This document shows positions 20,101 to 30,234 of a stretch of DNA of 64,000 nt, piece after piece. This DNA comes from Portunus trituberculatus (Eukaryota > Arthropoda > Malacostraca > Decapoda > Portunidae). The stretch spans positions 350,501 to 414,500 of the forward strand of contig NC_059303.1 in assembly GCF_017591435.1 (NCBI RefSeq), given 5' to 3'. A program made the translations under genes and the position numbers. How positions within the stretch are numbered: position 1 is the first letter of the stretch; every line of letters begins with the position of its first letter. The notes beneath the pieces were generated by a model. That model worked only from the letters and a program-made list of their open reading frames with translations, searched no databases and was not told the origin of the DNA.

Positions 20101-21580
20101 TAGAGAAAGAGAAGAGCTTAGTTTACTTCAGTTCATTCAGAAACATCAAAAATTATTCATCGTACATCCTGGCGAATTAGGACTAATACAAGCAGATCCA
20201 GCCCACATTCAGGTAGACGACCCAACACCCTGTCGTACACCACTCTATCGATACCCAGAGAAAGTGAGAGAAACTATTCAGCAGATTCTACATGATTTAG
20301 AAGGTAAGGGCATAATTGAGAATTCCACAGCAGCATGGTTATCTCCAATAGTTTTAGTAAATAAGCCTAATGGAGAAAAAAGACTCTGTCTTGACTATCG
20401 AAAAGTAAACAAACAACTAACCATGGATATTCATCCTTTACCCAAACTTGACGAGCTAGTAGAAAGTGTGTCAGGCAATGATTATTACGCCACCTTAGAT
20501 ATGCATGAAGCGTATTATCAGGTAGCCCTGGACTCGGCGAGTAGAGATCTCACAACGTTCAGTGACGGTGTCTCGCTTTATAGGTTTAGACGCTTACCTT
20601 TGGGTTAAGTTGTTCCTCAGCGATATTTGCCTGACAAATGAACCACGCATTAGCTCCCTTACTTAAAGAAAACTGGGTTAAGAATTGCCTGGATGATTTA
20701 ATTGTTTATGCTGCAGATTATACCACCTTAATCCACAGATTGGATAGATTATTCAGCCACTTAGAGTCTGTAGGGATTAAACTCAATTTATCCAAGTGTA
20801 ACATTGGGCAGAGACAAGTAAAGTTCCTCGGGCACATTGTATCAAAAGAAGGCTATAAACCAGACCCAAGTAATGTGGAGGCCGTAAAACAGATGAAACC
20901 TCCAACTAACGTGAAAGAGACCCGTAGGTTTATAGGAATGGTGTCGTTCTATCGACGACACATTGAAAACTGCTCCAAGATACTGGCCCCATTAACCGAG
21001 CTCACAAAGAAAGGAACGCCGTTCTACTGGACAGGTGAATGCCAGAAAGCTTTTGAAATGCTGAAGGAGAAACTAATACACTCTCCAGTACTAGGAAAAG
21101 CCAATCTCAATCGAGAGTTTGTCCTCGAGACGGATAGTAGTGCCACACATGTAGGGGCAGTGTCGATGCAGTATCATGGGAAAAAACCAAATGTCATAGG
21201 ATATTTTTCGAAGAAGCTTAGACCAGTGGAGACTCGATATTCAACAACAGATCGGGAAGCGTTAGCCGTAGTACTAGCCTGTAGAAAATTCCACCATTAT
21301 CTATGGGGTGTCCGAGTTTTAATTCGAACTGACCATCAGCCACTAGTCTCAGTTTTTTGCCAACGAACAAAATCTCCACGTATGAACAGATGGATTCTGG
21401 AGATGCGTGATTTTCAGTTTAAAATAGAGTACAAAGCAGGCAGGAAGAATGTGGTAGGTCAAGATTCATTTCTTGGTTTGACCACCGATGAATTCATTCA
21501 AGCTCAGATAGCAGAACCTAGATGGAGAGAGATGAAGGAATATTTGAGGAAGAATACCATGTGCCAGATACTCCCCTGTC
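20090..21580 (+). pseudogene. Gypsy reverse transcriptase and RNase H
   Basis: RT is encoded in frames 20030-20608 and 20638-21756. Motifs are LEGKGIIENSTAAWLSPIVL, RLCLDYRKVNKQLT, YYATLDMHEAYYQV (catalytic Asp), FRRLPLG, then a frameshift and a TGA around 20605-20637, then the palm motif CLDDLIVY, where Y-x-D-D would be usual. Connection: KFLGHIVSKEGYKPDP and FIGMVSFYRRHIENCSKILA. RNase H: LETDSSATHVGAV, STTDREALAVV and IRTDHQPL. These copy RNA into DNA and remove the template strand. Confidence 0.85.
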
Positions 21581-21583
21581 ATT

Positions 21584-22820
21584 TTGAATCAGTTTATTGT
21601 TCACGATGGAGTGTTATATTACTCCAAACAAAAGAAAGATGGAACCATCCTATATTTATTGGTTGTACCCCAGACATTAAAGAAACAAGCTATTTTATTG
21701 GCCCATGGAAAAGAGTCTGGACATTTAGGACAACTAAAAACCATGTTAAAAGCTGAAGAATATTTTTACTGGCCAGATCAAAGATCAGACATAAAGAAAT
21801 TTATCAGAGAATGTATAATTTGTCAACAATGTAAAACTGCACCAGCTTTACAAAAGACATACCAGGAATTGCCTCCTGTAAATCAACCTTTGGAAAGAAT
21901 TAGTATCGATATTACTGAAATGACTCCAGCCAGAGGAGGTTATAAGTACGTATTAACTATCATAGATCACTTTTCAAGATTTGTAAAGTTGGTGAAGTTA
22001 CGGTCCAGACACGCTGAGGAGGTAGTTAGGGTTATTAAGAGTTACTTGGGAGACTATGGGGTACCGAAGGTACTCTTAGCTGACAATGTGTGCGAGTTCC
22101 GCTCACAATTGTTGACAGAACTCTGTCGTACGCATGGGATAGAGATGGTGTTTTCCACCCCATACCATCCATGTGGGAACTCTATCACCGAATGGTTACA
22201 TCGAACCATGAAGTCAGTGCTAGCGTCTCTCGGGAAAGGACAACCGCACAGGTGGTCCGAGTGCCTCACGCAGTGTCAGCAGATCCTTAATGCGGCCGTA
22301 CACGAGACCACTGGCGAACAGCCCTATTTCCTTTTCTTCCGGCGCCATGCTCCTCGCTATGTGGGAACTACTTTGCTCCAGGTGGACGATGAAATAGACA
22401 TTAATACAGCCTTGGAGGCAGTGAGACAATCATCCCATGCAAATAGCAGGAAGTGGTTAGCTAGAGCAAACATTGGTCCGGAAGGACCAAAGAGTCGAGG
22501 TAGATGATTTGGTGTGGATAAAAAGGGAACAGTTTGGTTCGTCAGCTGATAGAAAACTTGGTCTCAAGTGGATTGGACCGTATAAGGTTAAAAATGTGAA
22601 TTTAGATGGAGTGTCATATGAAGTGGAAAATGTGTTCAATGGCAAAATACTCCATAGAGCAGCTGACCGAGTGAGAAAATATGTAACCGATGAAGGGTAC
22701 ATGGTAGACACGGAAGAAATTGTAGTGCCTTCCGATGAGGAGGAAGAAGACAATGAGGTAGAGGAGCCCAGACCGACTCGCGAGAGACGGCCAGTGAGGA
22801 GATTTATAGAAGAATACTAA
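21584..22820 (+). pseudogene. Gypsy integrase with GPY/F C-terminal module
   Basis: Inserts the DNA copy. The N-terminal zinc-binding HHCC motif is visible (HGKESGH ... CIICQQC). The catalytic core has ISIDITEM (Asp), LLADNVCEF (Asp; the usual DNG is DNV here) and NSITEWLHR (Glu). The frame changes near 22485, where the core ends, and the C-terminal part (22473-22820) contains WIKREQF and KWIGPYKVKNV, the GPY/F module, then an acidic and Arg-rich tail ending FIEEY. The start is not a true initiator: this is part of a polyprotein. Confidence 0.85.
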
Positions 22821-23301
22821 GTGTATAGACCCCTAGGGACATTGAAATCCTGTGACTGCCCTATACTTCTTTTGCAGCTACATCAGACCCACTGCTGGGG
22901 AAGGAGACTGCCACTGTTGGGGGTGGCTGGAATGTTCAGGAGGAGGGGCCTCCTGAATCCAGTCCCCACAGAATAAGGCCTTGGAGAAGACTACGTCGGC
23001 CTCTCTACTCCGCCCCTGTATGCCTGGACTGATGGGAAGTGGGTGGCGCAACACCAACTGGGAGGTCAGGTCCTACCGGACCAGTAGAGACATCAAGGTC
23101 TTGCACTAAGTGGGAAATTGTAGAGTGTGAAATGTTGAAACGAAGGGCAGTAATATCACAGATACCCTGGACACTGTATATAGCTCTAAATGGTTCTGTG
23201 TGCTCACGGTGGGGTATCGCGATTACGTGGATTGTTATGTGTGTGAGACTTTTTTGTTGTAAAAGAGAAGATGAGGATTTGTTTTCCCTGAGAAAAAGCC
23301 A
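22821..23301 (+). other. Gypsy region between integrase and 3' LTR
   Basis: No open frame with a recognised motif. Just before the 3' LTR a purine-rich run (GAGAAAAAG) could be the polypurine tract. AGAAGATGAGGATTTG at about 23265 is complementary to a stretch inside the LTR (AAATCCTCATCTTCC), allowing a hairpin across the boundary. Confidence 0.5.
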
Positions 23302-23593
23302 TGTACCGAGTAGCAGTACTGGAGTGGGATTATTACTCACTATTAGGGTATTTATTTAGTCCAAATCCTCATCTTCCCTTTCATATGTGTAGCTAGGAAT
23401 TCTTATATAGGGAGTCCCTGTAGGAGGAGAAGGGAGATGATGTAGGGCTGCATGCGCAGTCATCATGGCTGCCACCTTATAAGGTGAGGAGCGTAGTGGC
23501 TTCGCCCTCAGAACATCACCCCGCTCTCGTCTCGAGCACCTTTCTTGTGGAACCTTCTGCCACTTCCAGCACAGCAGGCCCAACCAGGCAGAG

Positions 23594-23626
<33 letters not shown>

Positions 23627-23940
23627 AGCAGGACGCCGCGAGGGACGGACCGCCATTTTTACCTCTCGGGACGCCACCACACGCACCCTCACGCCCTCTC
23701 ATCTACAGCTGAGTTACCCACGGTTTCTCTCCCCCATAGATCTCCCATCTTATAGGTAGGCTAGGTAGGAAGTTACATGACTGTGATGAGTTGTTATTGA
23801 ATTAAAGGGTCTATTTTGTTAAGCTTGGTGTGTTCATTCCTCCCCCTTGGATTCGTTACATCTTTCTTTTCTTCCCTTACTCGGCCTAAGCTTCACTTAG
23901 GCCCAGTACAAGAGACTGAGCCTCACGAAGGTTCAGTAAA
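23302..23940 (+). repeat. Gypsy 3' LTR
   Basis: Second copy of the LTR with only scattered differences from the first, including a longer (GA)n (23602-23624). Followed by CTAT, the target duplication. Confidence 0.85.
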
Positions 23941-24042
23941 CTATAGTTTATTACTTCTATCTCAATCAAGAGATTATTGTTATTATATCAGCTTTTTATG
24001 GCATAGGGGCAACAATTCTAGTAGCATTTTGAGCTGTGGTAT

Positions 24043-24100
24043 TGTACAGAGGACTTGTGTCATGCAGGACACACAGAAACACACACACACACACACACAC
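24043..24100. repeat. Minisatellite unit with (AC)n, occupied by LINE B1
   Basis: A partial unit (TGTACAGAGGACTTGTGTCA ... CAGAAAC) ends in (AC)n at 24078-24100, on which LINE B1 starts. The same motif recurs at 26101, 27814, 32147 and 32225. Confidence 0.6.
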
Positions 24101-26032
24101 TTAACGATAGATGTGAAAAGGCTATAACAAGAAAAGAGGATGCATGGAAGAGGTGGAGAAGGAAAAGACGGATTAAGCAGTGGGAAAGTTACAAAAGAGC
24201 AAGAAATGAATATGTGTTGATTAAAAGAGAAGAAAGAAAGAAACAAGAAAAGGATATAATTGATAAATGTAAAGACCAACCAAGGCTTTTTTACAGACAT
24301 GTGAACAACAACATCAAAAATAGAGAAAGTATTGAAAGTTTAGAAGTAAATGGAGTATGCAGTGAGGATCCCAGGAAATGGCAGAGGCTATGAATGGATG
24401 CTTTGGAAGGTATTCACAAAGGAGACTGCTTTTGACAAACCACTGGTAATGGAACAGAAAGGGATTATGAAGGAGTTTCAAGTAACTGTGGAGGAGATCA
24501 AGAATATGATGGGGAGTTTAGAAGTGAGAAAAGCTGTGGGACCTGATGGGGTATCAGGATGGATTTTAAGAGAATGCAGGAGCAACTGGCAGAAAAAGTT
24601 TGTGAAGTAATTGATGCCTCATTAAGGGAAGGTGTAGTGCCCCAAGACTGGAAAAGAGCTAACATTGTCCCAATTTATAAATCAGGTAACAAGAGAGACC
24701 CATTGAACTATAGACCAGTGTCACTTACAAGTGTGGTAGCTAAGATGTGTGAGAGGGTGGTGAAGAATAGATGGACAGACTTCTTGGAGAAAAATGACAT
24801 ACTTTGTGAGTGTCAATTTGGTTTTAGAAAAGGGCGTTCATGCACGACAAACCTGATATGTTACTATTCGAGGGTGATAGATGTAATACAGGAAAGAGAT
24901 GGTTGGGCTGATGGAATATATCTGGATTTAAAAAAGGCCTTTGATAAGGTACCACACCGGAGACTGATCTGGAAACTTGAAATGGTAGGAGGAGTGCATG
25001 GCAGTTTACTAAAATGGATGGAAGACTTTTGGTAGGAAGAGAAATGAGAACAATAATTAAGGACAGACCATCAGAATGGGGCTTGGTGGAGAGTGGAGTT
25101 CCACAGGGATCAGTGTTGGCACCAGTAATGTTCATGGTCTACATAAATGACATGGTGGATGGGGTGTCCAGTTATGTGAGCCTATTTGCAGACGATGCAA
25201 AATTGTTAAGAAAAGTGAGATGTGACAAAGATTGCAAACTACTCCAGGAAGACTTGGACAGAATATGGAAATGGAGCTGTACATGGCAAATGGAGTTCAA
25301 CACGACAAAATGCAAGAAATTAGAGTTTGGCAAGAGTGAAAGAAGAATCAGGAGTATGTACAAGATAGGAAATGAAGACATAAAACCAGTCATGAAGAAA
25401 AAGACCTTGGGGTGACAATTACCAATGACCTATCGCCAGAGAGACATATAAACAAAATAATTGGAGAAGTATTGAACTTATTGAGGAACATAAGAGTGGC
25501 GTCAGATATTTAGATGAAGAAATGATGAAGAAAATAATTACTGCAATGATAAGACCAAGGCTTGAATATGCAACAATACAGTGGGCTCCGAACTTAAAGA
25601 AACACATAGGAAACTAGAGAAAGTACAGAGGGCTGCAACAAAATGGTGCCTGACTTAAGAGATTTGACTTATGAAGACAGACTGAACAGAATGCAACTTC
25701 CGACCCTGGAAAACAGAAGAGAAAGGGAGACCTGATAGCAATATACAGAGTGATGATTGGCATGGAAAAATGGATAGGGAAGATCTGTGTATGTGGAATG
25801 AAAGAATGTCGAGAGGGCATGGGAAAAACTAAAATGGCCACTTATAGGAGAGATGTGAAAAATATAGCTTCCCTCATAGAAGGGTGGAAGCATGGAATAG
25901 TTTAGACGTGGAAGTGGTCAACGCAAGGAATATTCATGATTTTAAGAAAAAGCTGGACATTAGTAGATATGGAGACGGGACAGTATGAGCATAGCTCTTT
26001 TCCCGTATGTTACAATTAGGTAAATTAGGTAA

Positions 26033-26034
<2 letters not shown>
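24101..26034 (+). mobile_element. LINE family B copy 1 (B1), 5'-truncated
   Basis: Starts on (AC)n within the endonuclease-RT linker (TTAACGATAGATGTG, equal to 51766 in copy B4). It ends ACAATTAGGTAAATTAGGTAAATAC (tail, 26010-26034) running into (AC)n 26034-26100. Contains the whole RT in broken frames. Confidence 0.9.
24116..25985 (+). pseudogene. LINE B1 linker and reverse transcriptase
   Basis: RT of the CR1/L2 type in about six frames. Blocks: VRKAVGPDGVSGWILRECRS, NYRPVSLTSVVAKMCERVV, QFGFRKGRSCTTNLICYYS, YLDLKKAFDKVPHRRL, SGVPQGSVLAPVMFMVYIND, LFADDAKLLRKV (catalytic FADD) and QMEFNTTKCKKLEFGKS. Frames break at runs of G or A. In this copy the A-run before NDILCECQFGF is intact (24787-24791), while B2-B5 are one A short there. 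Confidence 0.85.
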
Positions 26035-26103
<69 letters not shown>

Positions 26104-26177
26104 GCTCAATCAAACATACCCAATACGTACAAAACATCTGTACAGAGGATTCATGACGGACACACACACACACACAC
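26034..26177. repeat. (AC)n, minisatellite unit, (AC)n between LINEs B1 and C2
   Basis: (AC)n 26034-26100, a 60-bp unit 26101-26160 (AAAGCTCAATCAAAC ... CTGTACAGAGGATTCATGAC), then (CA)n 26161-26177. LINE C2 begins at 26178. Confidence 0.85.
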
Positions 26178-26193
26178 AAAGGAGGAGCATTTT

Positions 26194-27006
26194 ATGGGAG
26201 GAAGGCCTACGGAAATAAGGCAAATGCAGGACATAATGGTTACTAAGGAAGATGTAAGGAAAATTATAAGCAATCTGGATATTAATAAATCAATGGGGCC
26301 AGATGGCATATCTGGGAGGTTGCTAAATGAATGTAAGGATCAATTGTATTGTCCCGTATTTGATATTGTGGAAACCTCCATACGAACAGGATTAGTCCAG
26401 AAAGAGTGGAAAAGAGCTGACATTGTGCCTATATATAAGAATGGTAGTAGGATGGAACCACTAAATTATAGACCAGTATCGTTAATTAGTATATTGTGCA
26501 AGGTATGTGAAGAAGTAATTAAAGCTAAGTGCAGTGAGTATCTAGAAAGTGAAAACATTCTGAGTGAAAGACAGTTTGGTTTCAGAAAAGGAAGATCGTG
26601 CGTATCCAATTTATTATGTTTTTATTCAAGAGTGACTGACATACTACAACATAGAGAGGGATGGGTGGATGCTATCTATCTGGACTTGAGAAAGGCCTTT
26701 GATAAAGTACCACACAATAGACTGATGTGGAAACTAAAGAAGATTGGAGGAGTAAATGATAAACTAGCAAAATGGATGGAAAATTACTTAGTGGGAAGAG
26801 AAATGAAAACAGTGGTGAGAGGAAGGAAGTCCGAGTGGAAGAAGGTAACCAGTGGAGTTCCACAAGGGTCAGTGCTTGGTTCCATCATGTTTTTGATTTA
26901 TGTTAATGATATGCCAGTAGGAATTGACAGTTACATGAACATGTTTGCGGATGATACTAAAATTATGAGGAGAGTAAAGAATGTGGAAGATTGTAACAAG
27001 TTATAG
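26194..27006 (+). CDS. LINE C2 reverse transcriptase, main part
   Basis: An open frame of 270 codons through the RT core: LDINKSMGPDGISGRLL, NYRPVSLISILCKVCEEV, QFGFRKGRSCVSNLLCFYS, GWVDAIYLDLRKAFDKVPHN, SGVPQGSVLGSIMFLIYVND and MFADDTKIMRRV (catalytic FADD). It stops at TAG in CNKL*, where the other copies read LQEDLDKI. It is the longest unbroken family-C RT here. Confidence 0.9.
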   Translation: MGGRPTEIRQMQDIMVTKEDVRKIISNLDINKSMGPDGISGRLLNECKDQLYCPVFDIVETSIRTGLVQKEWKRADIVPIYKNGSRMEPLNYRPVSLISILCKVCEEVIKAKCSEYLESENILSERQFGFRKGRSCVSNLLCFYSRVTDILQHREGWVDAIYLDLRKAFDKVPHNRLMWKLKKIGGVNDKLAKWMENYLVGREMKTVVRGRKSEWKKVTSGVPQGSVLGSIMFLIYVNDMPVGIDSYMNMFADDTKIMRRVKNVEDCNKL

Positions 27007-27048
27007 GAAGATCTTGATAAAATATATGAGTGGAGTAAGTAGTGGCAG

Positions 27049-27710
27049 ATGGAATTTAATATAGACAAGACCCATATTATGAAAATGGGAAGAAGTAGAT
27101 ACAGACCAAACGGGGATTACAGGCTGGGTGATGAGAAAATTAAAGAGACCAATGAGGAGAAAGACTTAAGAGTAACCGTACAAAACACTTTGTCACCAGA
27201 GAAACACATTAACAAGAGTTTTGGGAAAACATATAACATGCTTCAAAATATTGGCCTTGCATTCCACTACCTAGATGAAGGAATGATGAGGAAGATATTA
27301 TGTACCTTAATAAGACCCCAGTTAGAATATGCAGCTTGTGTCTGGTCACCGCATATGAAGAAAAATGTGAAGAAGGTAGAAAGGGTACAGAGGCTGGCAA
27401 CAAGGATGGTACCAGGACTCAGGGAGTTAGACTATGAGGAAAGACTGAGGAAGCTGGGGCTGACCACATTAGAAGAGAGAAGAACAAGAGGAGACATGAT
27501 AACTATGTATAAATTGGTGAACAAGATTGACATACTGGACAGAGAGTTGATAAAGGTGACCACAAGTAATCATCTCCGAGGACATGGAAAAAAGCTTATA
27601 AAAGACATGTCTAGATGACGTGAGAAAATACAGTTTCCCGCATTGTAGCATTGATAAGTGGAATAAACTGAGCAGTGATGTCGTTGATGCGTTGTGTGTC
27701 AATCAGATGA
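27049..27710 (+). pseudogene. LINE C2 reverse transcriptase, C-terminal part
   Basis: Continues after the TAG (27004-27006) and a second TAG near 27040 (EWSK*WQMEFN). It reads KTHIMKMGRSRYRPNGDYRL, EEKDLRVTVQNTLSPEKHIN, IRPQLEYAACVWSPHMKKNV and VQRLATRMVPGLRELDYEER, the thumb and C-terminal region. A shift near 27615 moves the last residues into another frame. Confidence 0.85.
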
Positions 27711-27806
27711 AAGAGAGATATGACAGGAATGGACAAGGAGACAGGACACAGAGAGCTTAGCTCGGGTCCTGTAATACACAAATAGGTAAATACAAATAGG
27801 TAAATA

Positions 27807-27894
27807 TACACACAAAGCTCAGCTCAGTCAAACATCTGTACAGAGGATTCGTGACGGACCAACACACACACACCCACACACACACACACACACA
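27807..27894. repeat. Minisatellite unit and (AC)n between LINEs C2 and A1
   Basis: Unit AAAGCTCAGCTCAGTCAAAC ... GACGGACCAA (27814-27862), then (CA)n with one CCC interruption (27863-27894). LINE A1 starts at 27895. Confidence 0.85.
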
Positions 27895-28212
27895 CTCCGT
27901 GCTCCGTGGTGAACGGACGTGCCTCCTGCGCATGAACGGCATCTAAATAACAAGCAATATGCTTGAGTGAGAATAGTTATTGCTATAGAGGGGCGACCAG
28001 AGCGAGGGAACGAGAGTACAGAGTGAACGTAGCCTGGTGACATGTACATGGGAGTGATCGGACATGGGAGAACCTCCACACTCCAAAAGACAGAGCGGGA
28101 ACCCACAAAGGACAGCCATAGCAGCCGCCAACATATCCAACCACATACGTAACTACCAGGCCTTGCCCCCAGTGACCACACACCCACATGTTCCCAGGAA
28201 AAGTAAGGAAAA

Positions 28213-29257
28213 ATGGATAGACCGGTAAGGAATAAATTACCAAATTCAAAATATGTTGATGAGGCCCAGGGAGCAAAACCGAAAGTGACCAGTCAAAGCA
28301 TGAGTCCAGCTTCAACAGGGCAACAATGCAAGGTAGATTGGTGATGTTGGAGAAGAGATTTGAGGAGTTAGTGAAGGAATTAAAAGTTCAGAGGAGTGAG
28401 GAGGAGCAGGATAGAGAATTCCGCAAGGCTTTGAAGGAAAGAGTTAAGAGACTGGAGGAAAATGAAAAACGATTGGTGGATGAGAATGCGATTTGAAGGT
28501 GGAGGTTGAAAAATACAAGAGACGGTTGGAGGAGAATATGGAGAGAGTAGTAAAGGAGAAAGATGACTTTAAGGAAATGACTAGTGAGCAGAAAGAAAGG
28601 CTTGAAAGGGAATGGGAACTGAAGAAAACACAATGGACTGAGTCGAGGGAAGCAGAGATGGTTGGATTACAAGAAATAATTAAAGATCAGTTGAAGGAAG
28701 ACAAAAAAGAAAGGTCCAAGGAACTGGTTAATGTAATGAAAAATAAGGAAACATTGATAAGGGAAATAGCAGAAAAGAAGAAGAGTGTGTTAATATTTGG
28801 GATGAAAGAACAAAATATAACATATAAGCCGAAGAGAATTAAGGAAGAATTGAAAACGGTAAAAGATCTGTTCAAAAATCTAAATGATGATGAAAAAAAA
28901 GACCTACAAGAAGAAGTGGAAGAGATCCATAGACTGGGTCCATTTAAGGAGGGAGTGAACAGACCGATTAAAGTAGTACTGAAGTCACAACAATCTGCGG
29001 AGGATGTCCTATATAGAACATCAAAGTTAAGAGAGATAGAAGGTTGTAAAGAGGTGTTTGTGAGAAAGAATAGAAATGAGGAAGAGAGGAGAAGATATAA
29101 GGAATTGGTGGAAGAGGCGAGAAGGAAAAATGATGAGCGGTCTGAGGAGGAAAGAGAAAAGTTTTTTTGGAGAGTTATAGGAGAGAGAGTCAGAAAGTGG
29201 TATATGGAAAGAAGGAATACGGAGGAACCCCTAGAGGGAGCAGTGGGTGGACCGTAA
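28213..29257 (+). pseudogene. LINE A1 ORF1 (coiled coil, RRM-like C-terminal part)
   Basis: RNA-binding ORF1 protein. It starts MDRPVRNKLPNSKYVDEAQG. A frameshift near 28340 leads to a long coiled coil (RFEELVKELKVQRSEEEQDR, LKERVKRLEENEKRLVDENA) up to about 28780. The next part, VLIFGMKEQNITYKPKRIKE, then EIHRLGPFKEGVNRPIKVVL and KEVFVRKNRN, fits the RRM-like and C-terminal domain seen in many LINE ORF1 proteins. A one-base loss at GAGAATGCGATTTG (28487-28500; A2 has GCACATTTG) breaks the frame. It ends GAVGGP with TAA at 29255-29257. Confidence 0.8.
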
Positions 29258-30234
29258 TGTATACTAATATAGATGGGATACTGTCAAGTAGATTGGAATT
29301 GCAAGACTATATGATAGTGGAGAAGCCTGATATCGTGTGTTTGACTGAGACAAAATTGCATGAAAAAACAAAGATAAATTTGGATAATAAATATAATATA
29401 TGGAGAAAGGATAGGGAGAGTAAAGGTGGAGGAGGAGTTATGATTATGACGAAGAAATAAATAAATGTGGATAAGGTTTGGTATGGGAAGAACAACGCAA
29501 AAGTGATAAGCATAAGGATAAAAAGTGATGGAAAAGAATTAATAATTATGGTGACCTATGTACCTCCTAAAACAAATTCTTGGACATTAAGGGAATACGA
29601 CAATATGATCAAGGATACTTTACAGAGTTTGGAAAGTGTATTATCTGGAAAAAGAAAGGTGATACTAGTAGGAGATTTTAATTGTAAGGAGGTGGATTGG
29701 GAAAATCTAGTAAGTGGTGTTGGAGAAGAAGCATGGGGAGAGAGATTTCTTAATCTAATGATGGAAAATATGATGGAACAGAGGGTGAAGGAAAATACTA
29801 GATATAGAGGAGATGATGAACCGGCTAGACTGGATTTGGTGTTAACAAGAGAAGTGTACCTATGTGGAGATATACAATACAAGTGTCCTTTGGGAAAGAG
29901 TGATCATGTGGTTATGGAAATGCAGATAGCAACAACACAGCGAAGGAAGGACGAGACATACAGGAGTGGTAGATTGAATTATAGAAAGATGGACACAGAA
30001 AGTTTGAAAAATTATTTCAGAAAATTAGATTGGGAGGAGATGTTACAAATCAGAGAAGTGCAAAAGAAATATGAGATTTTTATGAAATATTATAAAGAAG
30101 GAGTTATGAAATTTGTACCAAAGTATAAACCAAGAGAGGAAGGAAGAAAGGATTGGTTTAATGCAACTTGTGTTAAGGCTAAGGAAAAGAGAGATGTGGC
30201 TTGGAAAAGATGGAAAAGAGCAGGAATATACTAA
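29257..30234 (+). pseudogene. LINE A1 ORF2, APE endonuclease and linker
   Basis: Starts MYTNIDGILSSRLELQDYMI at 29257, so the ATG overlaps the ORF1 stop as TAATG. Endonuclease motifs: KPDIVCLTETKL (Glu), GGGVMIMTKK, VTYVPPKTNSW, ILVGDFNCKEVDWENL (Asp-Asn), LDLVLTREV and GKSDHVVMEM (Asp-His). A TAA at 29458-29460 replaces a Glu codon that is intact in A2. The linker follows (KFVPKYKPREEGRKDWFNAT). Confidence 0.85.

Larger units (their letters stand above)
16909..23940 (+). mobile_element. Gypsy-type LTR retrotransposon, 7032 bp, both LTRs
   Basis: The element has two LTRs (16909-17539, 23302-23940) and a 4-bp target duplication CTAT (16905-16908, 23941-23944). Between them, in order, are primer-binding site, gag with zinc knuckles, aspartic protease, RT, RNase H and integrase. 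RT before RNase H before integrase defines Gypsy (Metaviridae-like) order. No envelope gene is seen. Several frameshifts and two or more stops break pol. Near-identity of the LTRs by eye suggests a young insertion. Confidence 0.9.
26178..27806 (+). mobile_element. LINE family C copy 2 (C2), 5'-truncated
   Basis: Starts on (CA)n in the linker before the RT and ends in the family tail, ACAAATAGGTAAATAC (twice), at about 27778-27806, followed by a very short (AC)n. Same family as C1 and C3. Confidence 0.9.

Noticed and set aside
23945..24042. Possible mitochondrial-like or coding stretch after the Gypsy element
   Set aside because: Short, AT-rich, with no frame or motif; treated as interior of the piggyBac-type element.
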